A stretch of DNA of 64,000 nucleotides from Ophioderma brevispina (GCA_023653785.1 JAMKCH010010252.1:17646-81645), one strand, 5' to 3'. Numbered from the stretch's first letter, positions 33,546-47,320 are shown. Notes: generated by a model from the letters alone, not told the origin. Translations and numbers: made by a program.

Positions 33546-35504
33546 ACCACCACCAAAGCCATTACCATGACTTGTGGATAACGAGCAAACAAAAAACCAA
33601 AAACACAGAAGCTTGGCCCTGGGCCAATTCTCAATTACATTTCATTTTCCTTTTGCTCATAATATTTTCGTAGACACTTGTGTTTGCAATAGATCAAAGT
33701 CCATATTAGCGAAATGGTCAGTTGTTTTAAGTTCTGACACTCGTCTTTGGTGGCATTGAAACTTTGCTAATATGCCCAGGCAAACGGCACTTCAAACATT
33801 TCCCATCCATGACATCTTTCCAGTATACCATTTTGCTAGTTTCGATATTCCGTATTTTTTCATTCATTTTTCAAATGGGCTATGGAACTTTGTGTCACAG
33901 CGCATTGGCCTTTCAAGGGTTTCCCCTGATTGTACAATGCATGACCCCGTCAGTAATTGGTTGGAATAGATACACAACTGTGTTTATGATGTGTGACATT
34001 GTAATATGCAAATCGTGCCTTCTTTGTTGGTGTTTGAGGATTCTTTGGTGTGTGTATCGCAATGGGAGTAAGCGGTGCCCAACGGCAAACTAGTGTCCGG
34101 TAAAAGTTTTTGTTCGTGTTGTGTGCACATTCACTTGGCCATTTCTCGGAAGTTGTTTTTTATGAGTCGGCAAAACTAAATTAAATTTAAATAAATGCGC
34201 AAATTAAAAACTAACTGGCAGAAAAGTTGTTGTACAAAAGTAGATTAATTACTTTAGACAGAGTCTTGGTATAGTAACGATAATGCAAACATGAAGAAAA
34301 TTCTTTTAGGTGATAGGAAAAAAATGTTCTGTGAACCTGAAGGTTCCATATTTGGAGTTTGAGGGATTTTAAAAAAAATGTTTATTCAACTGTAGGCCTA
34401 TGCTGGAATTTTCCCAAAAGGTGGCGATTCCTTCTCCAGAAGGGATCTATGCGGATTACCTTTCAAATGTTATAATAAATTTGATATCTCAAGTTGACCA
34501 AAAAGAGAAGTGATTTATGACTTCCTCAATGTATTTACTTCAAGGATTGCATGCTATTTTAATGAGTAAAGTTAGCAAGAACACAGTGTTAGAACTGCCA
34601 ATGTGCTGTGTCCCTAATTAGCTAGGTGTCCCCACTTTTGTCCCACATTACATCTTGCACACCTTCATACACAATGTCAATTTCCCCTCTTATTATGGCA
34701 TTTCTGGTGCACGATTTTCCATGTTTTTAGGCACGAGGTACAGATTAGTGTATGCTAATTTAATATGATTCTGCAGCCATATTTTTGTTTTACATTTGGC
34801 TGTTTTGTTTTGTGTCTTGTGTGTTTTGTTCATTTGCTCCGTTGATGGGTTGCCAGGAAACGGGAAGTCAGGGTTAATGATGATTCATGCTAATCCTAGA
34901 CTCCATATATACTTGAATCATGGGAAAATCCCTGAAAAATTTGGGCAATTCCAAACTCTACAATTCATGGCAACCCTGTCATTATTTGTCTTTTTCTCAG
35001 TCCCGTCTTGTTGTATATAGCTGTTTTTATGCATCAAATTGAAAATGAACACAGGGGGGAAAGGCCAAGTTCCGATTAAGTTTGCGTTTTAAGCAAAAGT
35101 GTAACTGCATCAATTCTTGTCATATTGAACTTTTTGTTTTACAATGAATTGTACTTTATGGCAGACTATCGTTAATTGCATTAATTGCATTAATGCATGA
35201 TTTTAGTAAATAGGGAACTAATGTTATGCAAGTGGAAAGCAAATAAAATGAACTTTGGTTACTGTTTCACTGTATGAAAATAAAACATTAGAACTACTGT
35301 AGAAGAAAAATTGCACAGCATTTTGCAAAACAGCTTTATATTCCTCTTGTAACATGCCTTTTTCACCATTGTAACATGTGGGTCTTTTGGATTTGCACAG
35401 ATATGTATGGGTTCCCTGATTAAAAAAAAAATGTTACATTTTGACAAAATTACTAAATATAAACATGCGGTGTTCCATTTTTTTTGTACTAGACCAGTGC
35501 AGTT

Positions 35505-36485
35505 CGCCTTCATAAACTGTTTTTTCCTCATTAGGCTTCATAACCTGTTTAGCCAGTTTTACCTTCATAAACCCATTTATCCAAGTTAACTTCATAGCAT
35601 GTTATCCCATTATTCAACATGTTTGATCCCAGTAGCTAACCTGTTTATCCAAGTTAGCTTCATAAACCTGTTTATCCCAGTTAGCTTCATTATCTGTTTC
35701 ATCCCAGTTAGCTTCATAAACCTGTTTATCATACCCCATTATGCTTCAAACCACCTGTTTTTAGCCCAGTTAGCTTCATAAATAACCTGTTTGACACTCC
35801 ATTTAGCTTCATAACCTGTTATTCCCAGTTACTTCATACCTTGTTTATGCCCAATTTAAGCTTCATAAAACCGTTTTATATCCCAGTTAGCTTCATAACC
35901 TGTTTATCCCAGTTTGCTTCATAAACTGTTTATGCCCAGTTAGCTTCATAACCTGTTTTATCACCACTAGCTTCATAACCTGTTTCTAACTCCATTAGCT
36001 TCATACACCTGTTTAATATCCCAGTTAGCTTCATACACCTGTTTATCCCAGTTTCACAGTTAGCTTCATAAACCTGTTTATCCAAGTTAGCTTCATAAAC
36101 CTGTTTATCCAAGTTAGCTTCATAAACCTGTTTATCCAAGTTAGCTTCATAAACCGTTTGTCCGAGTTAGCTTCATAAACTGTTTATCCCAGTAGCTTCA
36201 TAAACCTGTTTTATCCAGTAGCTTCATAATACCTGGTTGTCCTAGTAGCTTCATAAACCTGTTTATCCCAGTTAGCTTCGCCAAAAACTGTTTATCCAAT
36301 GTTGAGCTTCATAACTGTTATCCCAGTTGCTTCGCCAAACCTGTTATCCAAGTTAGCTTCATACAACTCGTTTATCCAAGTTAGTTAACTTCAGAAAACC
36401 CATTTTATCCACGTTAACTTCATAACCCATTTATCCCAGTTAACTTCATTAAACCTGTTTATCGCAGTTAGTTAGCTTCTTACCT
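35505..36485. repeat. 27-bp minisatellite, about 35 degenerate units
   Basis: The unit is GTTAGCTTCATAAACCTGTT + TATCCAA/TATCCCA. Four units are exact or nearly so at 36059-36160 with a 27-bp step. Elsewhere units gain or lose one to several bases. On the minus strand the regular part reads as a nine-residue repeat (DKQVYEANL), but the frame is lost on each side, so this is not a gene. The ragged unit lengths may partly reflect assembly errors. Confidence 0.92.
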
Positions 36486-38142
36486 TTTTATCTGTTTCAA
36501 TTAGCTAGACTACATCAAGAGGATAGCCAATTTCACTTGGGCCATTCTTGCTGACGTGTGCATGGTTGACAATCCTCTGGTGGTTATCAATATAAAGCAA
36601 ATTTCAATGAATAAGGAAAGAACAAAAGAAAAAGCCCAGCAATCTTGGAGTCCTCTGCGTTATGACCAGATATCCCCTTCTTGTGGATTTTTGGCATTTT
36701 AGAATAGGTCCTACTCTCTATTGCCGACAGTTTTGCGTAGTCGAGAGAGTATTCCTGACTACCAATATATCAGACCCGGATTTTTTTATTCCTTGTGAAG
36801 TTTAGCCAGAAGGGAGATCTGTTCTTTATTAATCATATAAAGTTTTGACTTAAAATTACATTCTTCATGATTGAAAAAGAAGTTGTCCAATGATGTAAAT
36901 TTTTTATAGACACTTTGGTACTGGTTGGGAAATGTTAATTTCACAGCTAAAACATAAATAATTTTGTAATCGGGGGCAAAATTTCAAGCATAGCATCGGT
37001 ATTTACGTGCATGCTTGAATGACATTTTCTAGCATAGCTTAATTTTGTCATAGATTGACATGCAAATTACATATTAAATCAAAATGTATGATCGATTTAC
37101 TCTAATTAGCATTGACATTTGTAATTATTAATTACATTCAGTAAAACACCAAAGACTCTAACAATATATAAAAAGTGCATAAGACCCTGAATATTAACAA
37201 TTTACAAATTTGTTTTTCAATAACACACATTATATTTGTCATATGTTATCTGTGTCTGTATTTATTGCTTACTGGTGTTATGTCAAGTAGATCATTTGAG
37301 GACTTACAAAACGACAAATACAAAATAAGTTGGTAATTTGTTTATGGAAAAGTATGAAATTCAAAACTTTTCTCCCACAGTTTGCACAAAAATGTCCTAA
37401 GTTTCTTTGTGGACACCTTTTGACAGACAAAGAGTGATTAAAACAGTATTGAAACATGGAAAAATAAATTGTCCTCTATTATGTCGTGTTCATATAGCCA
37501 GAGAGCGGGACATCCGGGGCATTTGACAAAAATATTGCTTACAACAATATGCGTACAAACAATTCATTTGATACGCACTGAAAGCGTAGGTCTTCGATGT
37601 GCAGTGATCATACCTATTGATTTTGCCCGCACGTGGTTTTCACTGCGATACAGGGAATTCCTGGCTTCCCCTGGGTTTGGTTTCTTTGCAAGGTGAAGCG
37701 ATGTGACGTCAGCCCCCTCCCGGCCCACATGCAAGAAACTGTTGTGAAATCCTTGGTGTTAATGTTAATTGTATAGAATTGTTTGTTATTGTATTTTTTT
37801 AATTGCTTTCTTTTTTTAATATTTGCTGTAATATTGCATTTTGTGGCATGCTTCAGTAAACTTTTTTTGTGAAAAAACGTGACAATGTGTTTTGAAGGGG
37901 TAATTTGGTGAACAAAATTGAAATGCTTCACTCGAAAGAGTACCCATTTTGCGGACTTATCAGAACACATTACCAATATCATGTCTAACATTTTGATGCC
38001 TATGACAAATGTTTTATTTTTCTTCATTTCTCTGCATTCTCCCAAACCCCGCCTTCTTCATCCCCCGATACATCCCTACCAATCATCACCATGCATGTCC
38101 ATGGGGTGTTGACATTTCACGGGGCTGACATTCCTACAACAG

Positions 38143-38188
38143 GTTGGATTTTTCCGTCGTCCGGGGACTACATCGGGTGGACCTGTGC
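38143..38188 (+). CDS. Integrin alpha exon 7 (GFFRR juxtamembrane motif)
   Basis: After CATTCCTACAACAG the frame starts at once with VGFFRRPGTTSGGPV. In known integrin alpha chains the transmembrane exon ends at ...WK and the next exon opens with xGFFKR, which binds the beta-chain membrane-proximal segment and keeps the receptor inactive. Position and phase (0) match. R replaces K in GFFKR, a conservative change. I chose the donor TGC|GTAATT (38189), which is weak, because it leaves one base and joins in frame to the terminal exon at 50191. Reading through instead gives a low-complexity tail with no integrin feature. Confidence 0.82.
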
Positions 38189-39924
38189 GTAATTTAAAAC
38201 AAACACCTACTAATAAACATAACACATTATGCTTGCATCTTTTTCCCCTCTTCACTTGTTGTCTTCATTTTCATTTGCATGCTTTCAACTCTGAATTGAT
38301 TTTCACTTTTATTACTCATTTTCAGTGAAATTTGCACCAATTGCTGTGTTCTGTCCTTGTGACATTTTGACACAAAATTGTTGCCATTTTAAGAAGTTGG
38401 TAATTTCAAAGGGATGGGGGCAGAGTCACATTTTTAGGTGCCAGTAAAAGTTGAATTTGTCAACATTTTCAAAATGTTGTGCATTGGGTTATCTTAATTA
38501 GCTGACAATTGTGTATTGTTTCAAAATTTCATTTCAAATATCTCAAGAAACCCAGTAGAAATATTATTACAACACTAATTTGGATTAAGTGGATATCCCT
38601 CATAACTTCATAAACAAAGTCAATGCTCTGAAATATATATTAGCTTTGACAAAGGAAGAGCATATAAATGGATTACAAATATTGGTGTGTCTATGTGGGA
38701 AAAAATGGCAAAAATTTTACACCGTCTCAAGTATGTCAGCTAACCAAAAGTTGTCATGTCATGCCAGTTCAAAAAGTTGTCAACTATGTGGCATAAAAGT
38801 CTGTGGATGAGGATGTGATCTCAGTCGACGGGAACCATGGCAACTGCAGTGGGCTTTTCCAAACGAGTTCTATAATGCCTTTTGCACAGAATGGCACAGG
38901 CAGTAATACCAAACCTCAAAATCCATCATTGCTTTTTAGTCTTTTTGTAGTGGTCAAAGAGAGAAAACATTTATAATATTTTTGTGTTTAAGGATGCGGA
39001 TGAACAGAATTGTACAAAATATGGTGGTTTGGTGTGAAAACAATAATTCCAGATTAACAAAAAAAAAATAATTTCTAAAAGGTCACAAAAGTCCAAATCT
39101 CACAAATTCTGATGAGATAATTAGTTGCTTTCATCCAAAACTGTAAGAAAAAGGTGGAGAACCATTACATTCCTTTATATTTATTATGAGTAGTATGGCT
39201 CTAAAAGGTCAGGACCTCTCATGTTCTTTTCAGTGATAAATTTTATTTTGTTATAAAATCAGCATGGCAGTTGGACAAAGTTTAAAGCTTTTTAAGTGCA
39301 AACCAATTCTAGTTTTCTGTCAACCTGATGCAAAGTTTTTAAAATAGAAATAGGTTTGTTTTTTTGTTTAAAAAACATATTGTTATCCATGGTACAAAGT
39401 TAACATTTTCAGGTAAGTTGTCTGTAAATGCACTAAACTGCACTATTTGTTTGCTTGGAACATCAACGCCACTGTGGTTTTGAGAACAGAATATAAACTG
39501 GAAAAAAAAAATAGTTTGACCTGGTTCCATTTAGGTTCAAGTAAGTAAGCCCCTGCAGTAATCCATATGTGTAAAATTACCAGATGTTTCACACCTTGGG
39601 AAAATTTGTTATTCACATAATTCATTATTTTTGATATTCTTTTTCATTAATATTGATTAGCTTAGGATATAGACACAGTAGAACGTTTTAAGGTGTTTAG
39701 TTCGGTGGTTGTCACTGAGGATATTTTTAGTTCTCTATGTGTTATTCCGCGAGTGTTTACTTTTGGAGCTTTTGAAAAATGGGGACATGGAAAATTCAAA
39801 AACAACACAAAGTCTTTGTAAACCTATGGTTTCAGAGTGATTTCTTATTAAGTCCTTTTTAATATTTTGGATGGGATTGTTATGCAAAATTTTTAAGTTT
39901 CTAAAACAACACTGATTGTGTATA

Positions 39925-40995
39925 CACAGCCAGATTCTTTTTAGTAGTACCTTTTGAAGTACTCCTTGAGTGTCAGGCAAGTACTCGGCCCGTTGTAGGT
40001 ACCATATCACAAACGCAAAAGGTGGGTTATTCATCCACCTTGGTTCATGTGGAGTACCTGTTTTTGGGCAGTACGGAACCAATATCACTAAGCTATAAAA
40101 ATTATTACAGTTACACAGCAAGATTCCTACTCCGGTAACCCAGCGCTTAGGCTACTCATGTGTACTCTTATGTTCTACTCTAAGGGTACCCCCCTTGATA
40201 CATTATTGATGCAGGACCCACAGCTAAAGACTTGTGAAGTACCAAGCACACTGGGTGAATAGCAGCCATGTTTAACTTAGCAGTACCCATCCGATAGTGT
40301 ACTCTACAGTTGCCTGCTAGGTGACTAACAGGTACCTATGTAGCCACCAGTAGTGGAGTACTCTGCAGCTACTCCCGGAGTAACCATTCACGGTACTCCC
40401 CACCGGCTGCCTCAGTCGGCAGCACTTTGGTAATAAGGTCGCCAAACATTCTATTGTTGTTTCCGACTTTCTATCATTTTCACTTGTAACATCTATATTT
40501 GAGTTAAGCATCACCAAAAACCCCTATAGACATTTGTGTAAAAACTATCACATTGTGAACCAAATGTTTAAGGATGGATAAAATTACTACAATAATCCCA
40601 CAGGGCTCAAGCTCATTTGCATGGGTGTACCCATGCAGGTACTCCAGCATGGGGGTGACTATTGTTAGGGCTTACGCGTGTGTACCTAGGTGGGATTAGT
40701 ACCCCCCACTTTTGGGCGGCCGGCGATGTGTACCCATTCGGGTGGTACTCCATGGCTACTTACCAGCTACTTCACAGGTACTCTCCATAAGAAATTGTTG
40801 TGATTAAAAATCAACAATTGAATGTTTGATGCCCTTTGGTTGCCAAAGTTTGTCCTTCTAGACATCTAGTAGGAAGTACCTGTGAAGTACTCAAGTAGTT
40901 GTGCAGTACTCTGTTACTCGCTGGCACTTGGAAAGCAAACTAAGAGTACGCTACATGATAGATAATGCTAAGAAAACATAGCTGCCAGTACAATT
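39925..40995. repeat. GTAC-crowded tract
   Basis: I count about 26 GTAC tetramers in about 1.07 kb, mostly within AGTACT, GGTACC or mixed words such as GAAGTACTC, CAGTACTC, GGTACTCC and GTGTACCC. About four are expected by chance. No fixed period is apparent and no open frame is favoured. It may be a decayed tandem array built on a short palindromic word. Confidence 0.7.
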
Positions 40996-41724
40996 AGTAG
41001 TGGCCCATGCCCACAAGTCAAAATCTGGCACTAAAGTTTATTAAAAACACTGTTAACTAAGCCCGGGATATTTTTCATCATGTGTGAAAAGCTCTCACTG
41101 CCTTTTAAATTTAACACAGACAAGCCAGCTTAAATGCATACAGTCTACTAGAAGTTGCTTTTTATTCCCAAACTTCTAGCTCAAATTTTTCATCAGAATT
41201 TTGTTTTTTTTGTGTTTTTTTTTCCAGATTTTGTTAACATTAAATTCCAATTAAGAATTTTCCTTAATCAGCTCAAAATGTTGGCATTATTACCTAAAAG
41301 CCCTCAAAACCCTGATCTGGGATTACATCTTGAATTTTTAGACTTAAGCGTTGTCTAGTTTTAGTGACGCTGTACTGATGTATTTTACTACCTTTCTAAT
41401 AATAATACCAGCATTTTGGCGCTTTGTAATTTTTTGATTATTTTTGCATTCTTGCAAAAGGTGTAAATCTCTCTCAAATGATGAGGCATGTAATTTTAAA
41501 ATGTCTGCCTCTGAAAAAGAAAGTTGATGGACTTGGTGTTGGGAATCTATCCAAATGCCTGGTTTTGAATTTGTCTTTCAAGCTAGTAACTGTAATATTG
41601 GAATTGATTCTTATTTCCAGTCTTCACCACCCTATTTCTAACCTTCTCAATTTTCTTACTGGGTGTTTTCAGAGGAATATTGTGTAGGAAGGAGAAAAAA
41701 AACCTGAATAAAAAAAGGAGCTTG

Positions 41725-41810
41725 AAAGATTGTTCAAAAATCCAAGTGGATCTGAAAAGAGCCGTTCAAAAAATTAAGTGGATCTGAAAAGAGCCGTTCA
41801 AAAAAAGTGA
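41725..41810 (+). repeat. Tandem duplication, 36-bp unit
   Basis: GTTCAAAAA(A)TCCAAGTGGATCTGAAAAGAGCC is repeated twice in full, with a third partial GTTCAAAAAAAGTG. Confidence 0.8.
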
Positions 41811-44639
41811 AAACCCTTCCCTTACTTACAAAATTTCTGAACAAACAGGTTTGCTGTCAAACAGGTTCGGAATTTCGTAGGAGTTAGGTTAACAGTGTAC
41901 AGAGTTATTTGGCAAAAGGGAAGGATTCTCTTAATTCCTTTAAAAGTAATATTATTATCCATGCGGAATAGTATATAAAAGTTAAAAATATAGAAAAAGA
42001 AAGCAGACATGGAGGTTAAATAAAAGATTACCATTTGTCCAAAAAGGGCCAAGATGCGGACATGTACTCCTCACAAATTTTAGGAACAAATGTTGCTATG
42101 TACCCCGCTTATCCATTTCTTTCTTTGGTTTCTTTTCTTATTTTAAAAGCCTTCCACACTAGTGTGTTTATTTTTGTATCGACTCCTGGTTCCAGAAAAA
42201 AAGCAACTTTTCATTTACAAAAAGAATATTTTTTGTATATGTGGTGGATTGAATGAATGAAATTGAGCTCAATCATTAACTCCTTTATTTAGACCTAAGT
42301 GGCCAAAAAGGCAAAATTCAATAGTTACTCAATGTGTGGGAAAAAAATAGAAATCAGCTTTCAATGTTCCTTATGCTAAAACAAATCAGGCCCAAAGGGA
42401 TTGTACAAAGACTAATTTCAGTGATTTACAGTGTGGATAAACAGGATTCATACTTTTCTCTTTTTTAACCATTAAAGAGTCAATTAATTTTACTAAGATA
42501 TTCATTTATGAACATTATTGTAAGAAAACATGCACATAAGGAGGTTTGTTACCTGTCCTTCCAAACATTGACCAAATTTTGAGTCTTTAATGTTTATTCA
42601 CAGATCATTCTAAATAAGGGGCTACTATCCATTGCTCTTGAAACTGTTTATTTTAATTTTGAAAATTCGTGCTGTTTTATTTATGGAAAAGGAACTGTAT
42701 TGTTTCACCAATATCCATTAAAAATACTTCATTGGATTTTCTTTTCTTTCATGCTGTGAGCACGTTCCTGATTGCAGTGATGTAGAATAGATTTTTTCAG
42801 TTTTCTCATGTTTTTTTTGTAGATGGTTTTCTTTTCTTTTTGTTTAAAAGTACCCCAGTATTTATTTTCATTGTTTACCAACAACAACATTTCTTGGTGG
42901 AAAGAATTTAGTCAAATAAGGTATATATTTGGTCATTCTTGAAAATACATTTCTTCTAAAGATGCTATCTTCCTTGATTGGAAAGATGGTTTTGATATTT
43001 TTAATAAATTGTAGAAATTTTTTGGTGCTGTATTTTGGTAGGCGCTGAATTTGGTTAAAAACTGGAGTTTGGCAAGTCAAATCTTTTCAATACATTTCAA
43101 ATTGAATAGTAATTCAAATGTTAACTTTTTTTTCTCTTTTACTTTTTTTTTTCCTTTTTCCGAAATTTCCAGGATTTTTGGGCTATAAATTAAACAAAAT
43201 CCGGAATGTTTAAATTTTTTTTTTTTTTAGTTTTTATTTTTTTTGCCAATTCTGAATCAAATTGTTTCATGATTAAAGGTAAACTTGCTTCAAAAACCCA
43301 AGTTTTAAGTACCAATTTATTGAAGAAGGGGTCTTGTACCATGAAAATGCGTTCCCGAAGATTCTCCGGATGCTTCGCTAAAGTTTGGCCATCCCGTTGG
43401 TTTTCAATTTTGGATTTTCAGGAAATGGGATACTCCTCTGTGCATTCGGTAATTTCTGGATCGTTAAGTAGCCATTAAACTATTACTAAGCAACCTTAAA
43501 AGTTGACATGCCTCGCTTGTTTCTCTTTCAGTGGGTTTCTGATCGAACATTTGCATGGCCCCCCCCCCCAAGTACGCATCCGAACGCAAACAAAGGCTAG
43601 TGGCAAAGCTAGATATAAGAACGGCTACTACCGACGCTCAGTATTTTTGGCAATTCACCCACATAGGGAAAGTTTGCTATGAAATCTTTTTTAAGGTTAG
43701 GTTTTTTTCTTTATTTTTTTAAGTGGTGTGGCATCAGTCAGTGACAAGTCTCTCACATAAACACGGAATACCCACTGTAGTAAGGTTTGGTCTTCAATAA
43801 CCTTGCTACACAGGAATGTGTGTATATGAGCAGAAGGCACCTGAGGGACCACGATGTAGTACTACACTCTTAACACGTCCAGACAGATATCAATGCATGT
43901 GGCATTTCGCACAAGCCTCACAGAGGCACTGGCACATTGGAAAAATAGTGCGTCCCTCAAGGTTTTTGCAAAATCGATCGTTATTTTGGGTACTGGTGTA
44001 AGCTTTTATATACAAAAGCCCTCACCGCAAATAATTAAGACCAAATCACTTCCTTATTGGTAAACTGAGACTGAAAAAAAAACTGAGCACTATTGAAACA
44101 CTGAAAAAAACGGAACGATTTGTTGTAAATTTAGCGAGTCGCCGGCGACGCGAAAATTCATTATAACAGACGAAATGGCGTTTTAACACAATACGCACGC
44201 TGTATGCGTGTTTCTCACGCTATGTACACTGTTTCACCGGTCTATAACCTTTAATCTTTCATGTATATACAATTTGTTGATTAAAGTTTAGGAAACCTTA
44301 AAAATTGGCCTACAATTAACCTGGATGTCTTTATCCTCATATCAATGTCCCTACTGTTTTGGGGTATGTTATTTTTATGTAAAATATATCCTGTGTCTTC
44401 GCAATGGCCTAGAACTTTCATTTGAGAGCAAATTGAAAGAAATTTCATATTTGTGAAAATGTGCCAGTGCCCGCCTTTCAAAATACGCGCGCCATGTGTT
44501 GCCAGCGCTTTGAATCAGTGCCCGCGTTTTTAATGCTGCTATCACTGCATCCGGACTGCATACCAATGACATCACTGACCGAGGAAGGTCAAAGAAGCAC
44601 TATATCGTGTGTAATAATTTGTCACACCACTGGGCACTA

Positions 44640-44845
44640 CTGTTAAAATGTGGTATTTTCGCGTGTGGTAATTTTCGTGTTTCAGCGATTTTAACATTTT
44701 TGCTGTTTTTTTAATTCGCTCTTTTCAGCTATCCTACATAGACCACACACAAAATAACATTTTCACGGTTTTTTAAATTCGCGCTAGCTCAGAAGCGCGC
44801 GAAAACGCGAAAATAATGTAGCTGAAAAATTTTCCACTTTTACAG
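44640..44845. mobile_element. TA-flanked MITE, about 206 bp
   Basis: CTGTTAAAATGTGG at the left and CCACTTTTACAG at the right form an inverted repeat, and TA lies outside each end (44638-44639 and 44846-44847). This fits the Tc1/mariner superfamily. The interior is rich in TTTTCGCG/CGCGAAAA words. Confidence 0.75.
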
Positions 44846-44869
44846 TACCTTCTAATCTATCGCTTCTGA

Positions 44870-45055
44870 CACTATTTTGATTAGTCACTTGTAAGGTTAT
44901 ACATTTAATGAGCAATCAAGATGCTATAAGAATGTTGGTATGGTTTACACAGAGATCTAGAAGCACTATTTTGATTGGTTACTCAGAAGGCTATCTCATG
45001 TTGTGTCCTTACTGAGCCAATCAGCCATATTGTATCAGAGAGATAGTGGCCCCGG
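44870..45055 (+). repeat. ATTGG-palindrome repeat family D, copy 1
   Basis: AGAAGCACTATTTTGATTGG, TCAGAA, ATCTCATGTTGTGTCCT, GAGCCAATCAG and ATATTGTATCA occur in the same order at 55125-55240. GATTGGTTACTCAG and CTGAGCCAATC form a hairpin. It is probably a small MITE. Confidence 0.65.
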
Positions 45056-46279
45056 GAGTTTTCCCCAGAGAGGCCAATGCACAGGACCAGTAAAAAAAGC
45101 TCTCTCTTCAGAAGTAATTTTACACAAGAATTTACGATACCTCAACTGCTTTAGACTGCCTAAATTAAATATGAGGACTTCAAACACGAAGGAGCAGGTT
45201 ATGCCTAGATTTCTTGCAATACAACAAGGTGAAGTTTTCAATCACAAATCTTATTTCAAAATCCATAGACAAAGAGCGTCGGGATGCAGTTATTTTTCCA
45301 CAAGGGAGGGGTGTAGGCTTAAAAAGAGTATTATCTGGGAAATATAGAATCACCAAACAGAAGAAACACCAAAGGGCATGAAAAACAAGAGTTTGTTCGT
45401 AAGTGGTGTGGGTGGTGCACAGTTCCACATGCTAAATGCCATCTTTGTAGACATACATATGCGATGGACACTAGTTTCTGTTGGTTGATGGCATGTAAGT
45501 TCCTTATCACAAGGTCTGTATCCAAAGAGATTCAAAAACATTTCGTATCACTCTTGAATGGTCTCTAACAAAGAAGTCATTTGACATATTGACCATTTGT
45601 ACCTTGTAATGCAGGTCATGAAAGGTCTTGAAAAATTCAAGTGGCCGTCGGGTGGCACATAGGGGATCGTCAACGGGAGCCCCCAAAAACAATGTTATTT
45701 TTTAAGCAGCTTAAGGTACATTATGTAGATTCTGTACCTGGCCTTATAAAAAGTGTTACATTTGGATTTAATGTCAGTAGTGAAATAATAATGACGATTT
45801 TTTAAAATCCATTCGATGGTGGTAGTGGAAGATGGGTGTATTCACAAGCTTTTGCCAGTGGGAGGTATGTAACCAATCGAGTACCCATTTCTTTATCTGA
45901 TATTGCAAAGCCTAACGGTTTTGGTTCATACTTCATCGGCAGAGGTTGATTTTGCTAGACTTTCACGAGCTTTCAGGCCAAACATATATCAGCACTCAAG
46001 GAAAAAGCCTGTTAAAAGGCAAGCGCAGTTGACATTATGCCAACCAAAGTATGAATCCCGCATGATGGGTAGACATTTCATAGAAGTACAAGGATGCAAA
46101 TGAGGTAATGCAATTAGTACGTCAAGTGCTATGCATAACATCATATAGCACATGACAGAATCCATTGTAATTCCTCCTTTGCATACTTGGGAACTTCTAT
46201 ATGAAATGTTACTGCATTAGAGACTAGCCCATTGGACAATTACATTTGAAAGCCAAACTAATCTTTGAAGAAAATTAAA

Positions 46280-46715
46280 GTCCGTCACTGGAGAGGGTAG
46301 GGTTTTTAAGATGAAGTAATACTATGTTGACATGGATGGACAACACGCCTCTGGAAGAATTAAAACCCTTCATTACATGGCAGAGGGGGGGGGGGGTTGT
46401 GGGATTCAGATGAAGTAATCTTAGTATTTGACATGGTTGGACAAACAAATTGCCCTCTGGAAGAATTAAAACCCTCACTGCACTGGAGGGGGGGTGTGGA
46501 TTTGCGATGAAGTAATTATTAGTATTTTGACCATGGTTGGACACACTGCCCTTGAGAATTAAAAACCTTCACTGAACTGGAGGGGGGGTGTGGATTTCAG
46601 ATGAAGTAATCTATTAGTATTTGAAGGTTGGACAACCCTGCTCTGGACAGAATTAAACACCCGTCATGGAGGAGGTTGTGGCTTTCAGATGATGAAGTAA
46701 ATTATGGGCACATGG
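46280..46715 (+). repeat. Tandem array, unit about 97 bp, 4-5 copies
   Basis: GATGAAGTAA marks each unit at about 46310, 46409, 46506, 46600 and 46691, giving steps of 99, 97, 94 and 91. Each unit continues with TTAGTATTTGACATGGTTGG, then AGAATTAAAACCCTTCA, a GGAGGGGGGG run and TGTGGATTTCA. Units decay towards the right. Confidence 0.88.
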
Positions 46716-47224
46716 TTGGCTCACTTTACATCAAAAGGAATTGACTCAATTCAAAGCTGAAATTCAACAGTCACCATAGAAACATGCCTCTATACCAGTA
46801 CCTTCCACTTGCATTAAATTAATTTGGCTTGTTTTGAACAATTAGTGAATATAATTTTTAAGTGTAAAAACCTTTCACTTATGATGTATGAACTATTATT
46901 TTTTTTTAAATATTGTGGAATATAATGTGTACAGTCAGTGTTTGTACTTAATTTAAACTATGGTATGCAAGAGCTATTGTACCAAAATATGTAATGAGAT
47001 TTTGGAGTCATAGCCACAAAAAGTGTTTGACCTTCTTTCCTACCTACCCATTATTTATAGTCCTGTGACCTACAATGGTTATGTCTCAGAGTTACCATGA
47101 TGAATGTCAAAAAGTGAAAAACTGGAAATATCCTGGAATTTAGACCTGAAATGTATAATGAGTCAACTTGTCAAAACAAATGAGTATTTGCAGGCATGAT
47201 GATCTTTCAATTAAAAATATGCAG

Positions 47225-47320
47225 CCTTTTTTTTGGTAGGTGTGCCATATAGGACTCTCTAGAACATCAACTTTTTTTGGTAGGTGTGCCATATTAGGCT
47301 TCTCTCTAACACCATTTACT
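47225..47320 (+). repeat. Direct duplication, about 50 bp
   Basis: TTTTTTTGGTAGGTGTGCCA followed by TAT(T)AGG and CTCTCTA(G)AAC(A) occurs twice in a row. Confidence 0.75.

Larger units (their letters stand above)
31393..38142 (+). other. Integrin intron 6
   Basis: About 6.7 kb. It contains an AGGTCA-rich repeat, a tRNA-derived SINE and a 27-bp minisatellite, listed separately. Stretches 31400-31770, 32200-33100, 33550-35500 and 36490-38130 are AT-rich with no exon, RNA gene or mobile element that I recognise. The intron ends TTCCTACAACAG. Confidence 0.6.

Noticed and set aside
35930..36139. Minus-strand repeat protein with DKQVYEANL units
   Set aside because: It is the translation of the 27-bp minisatellite; the frame breaks on both sides where unit length drifts.
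35505..36485. CRISPR array
   Set aside because: Units are contiguous with no unique spacers and the genome is eukaryotic.
37469..37696. Frame ending GFGFFAR as an alternative integrin juxtamembrane exon
   Set aside because: No acceptor directly precedes it and the motif is at the wrong place in the frame; 38143 fits far better.
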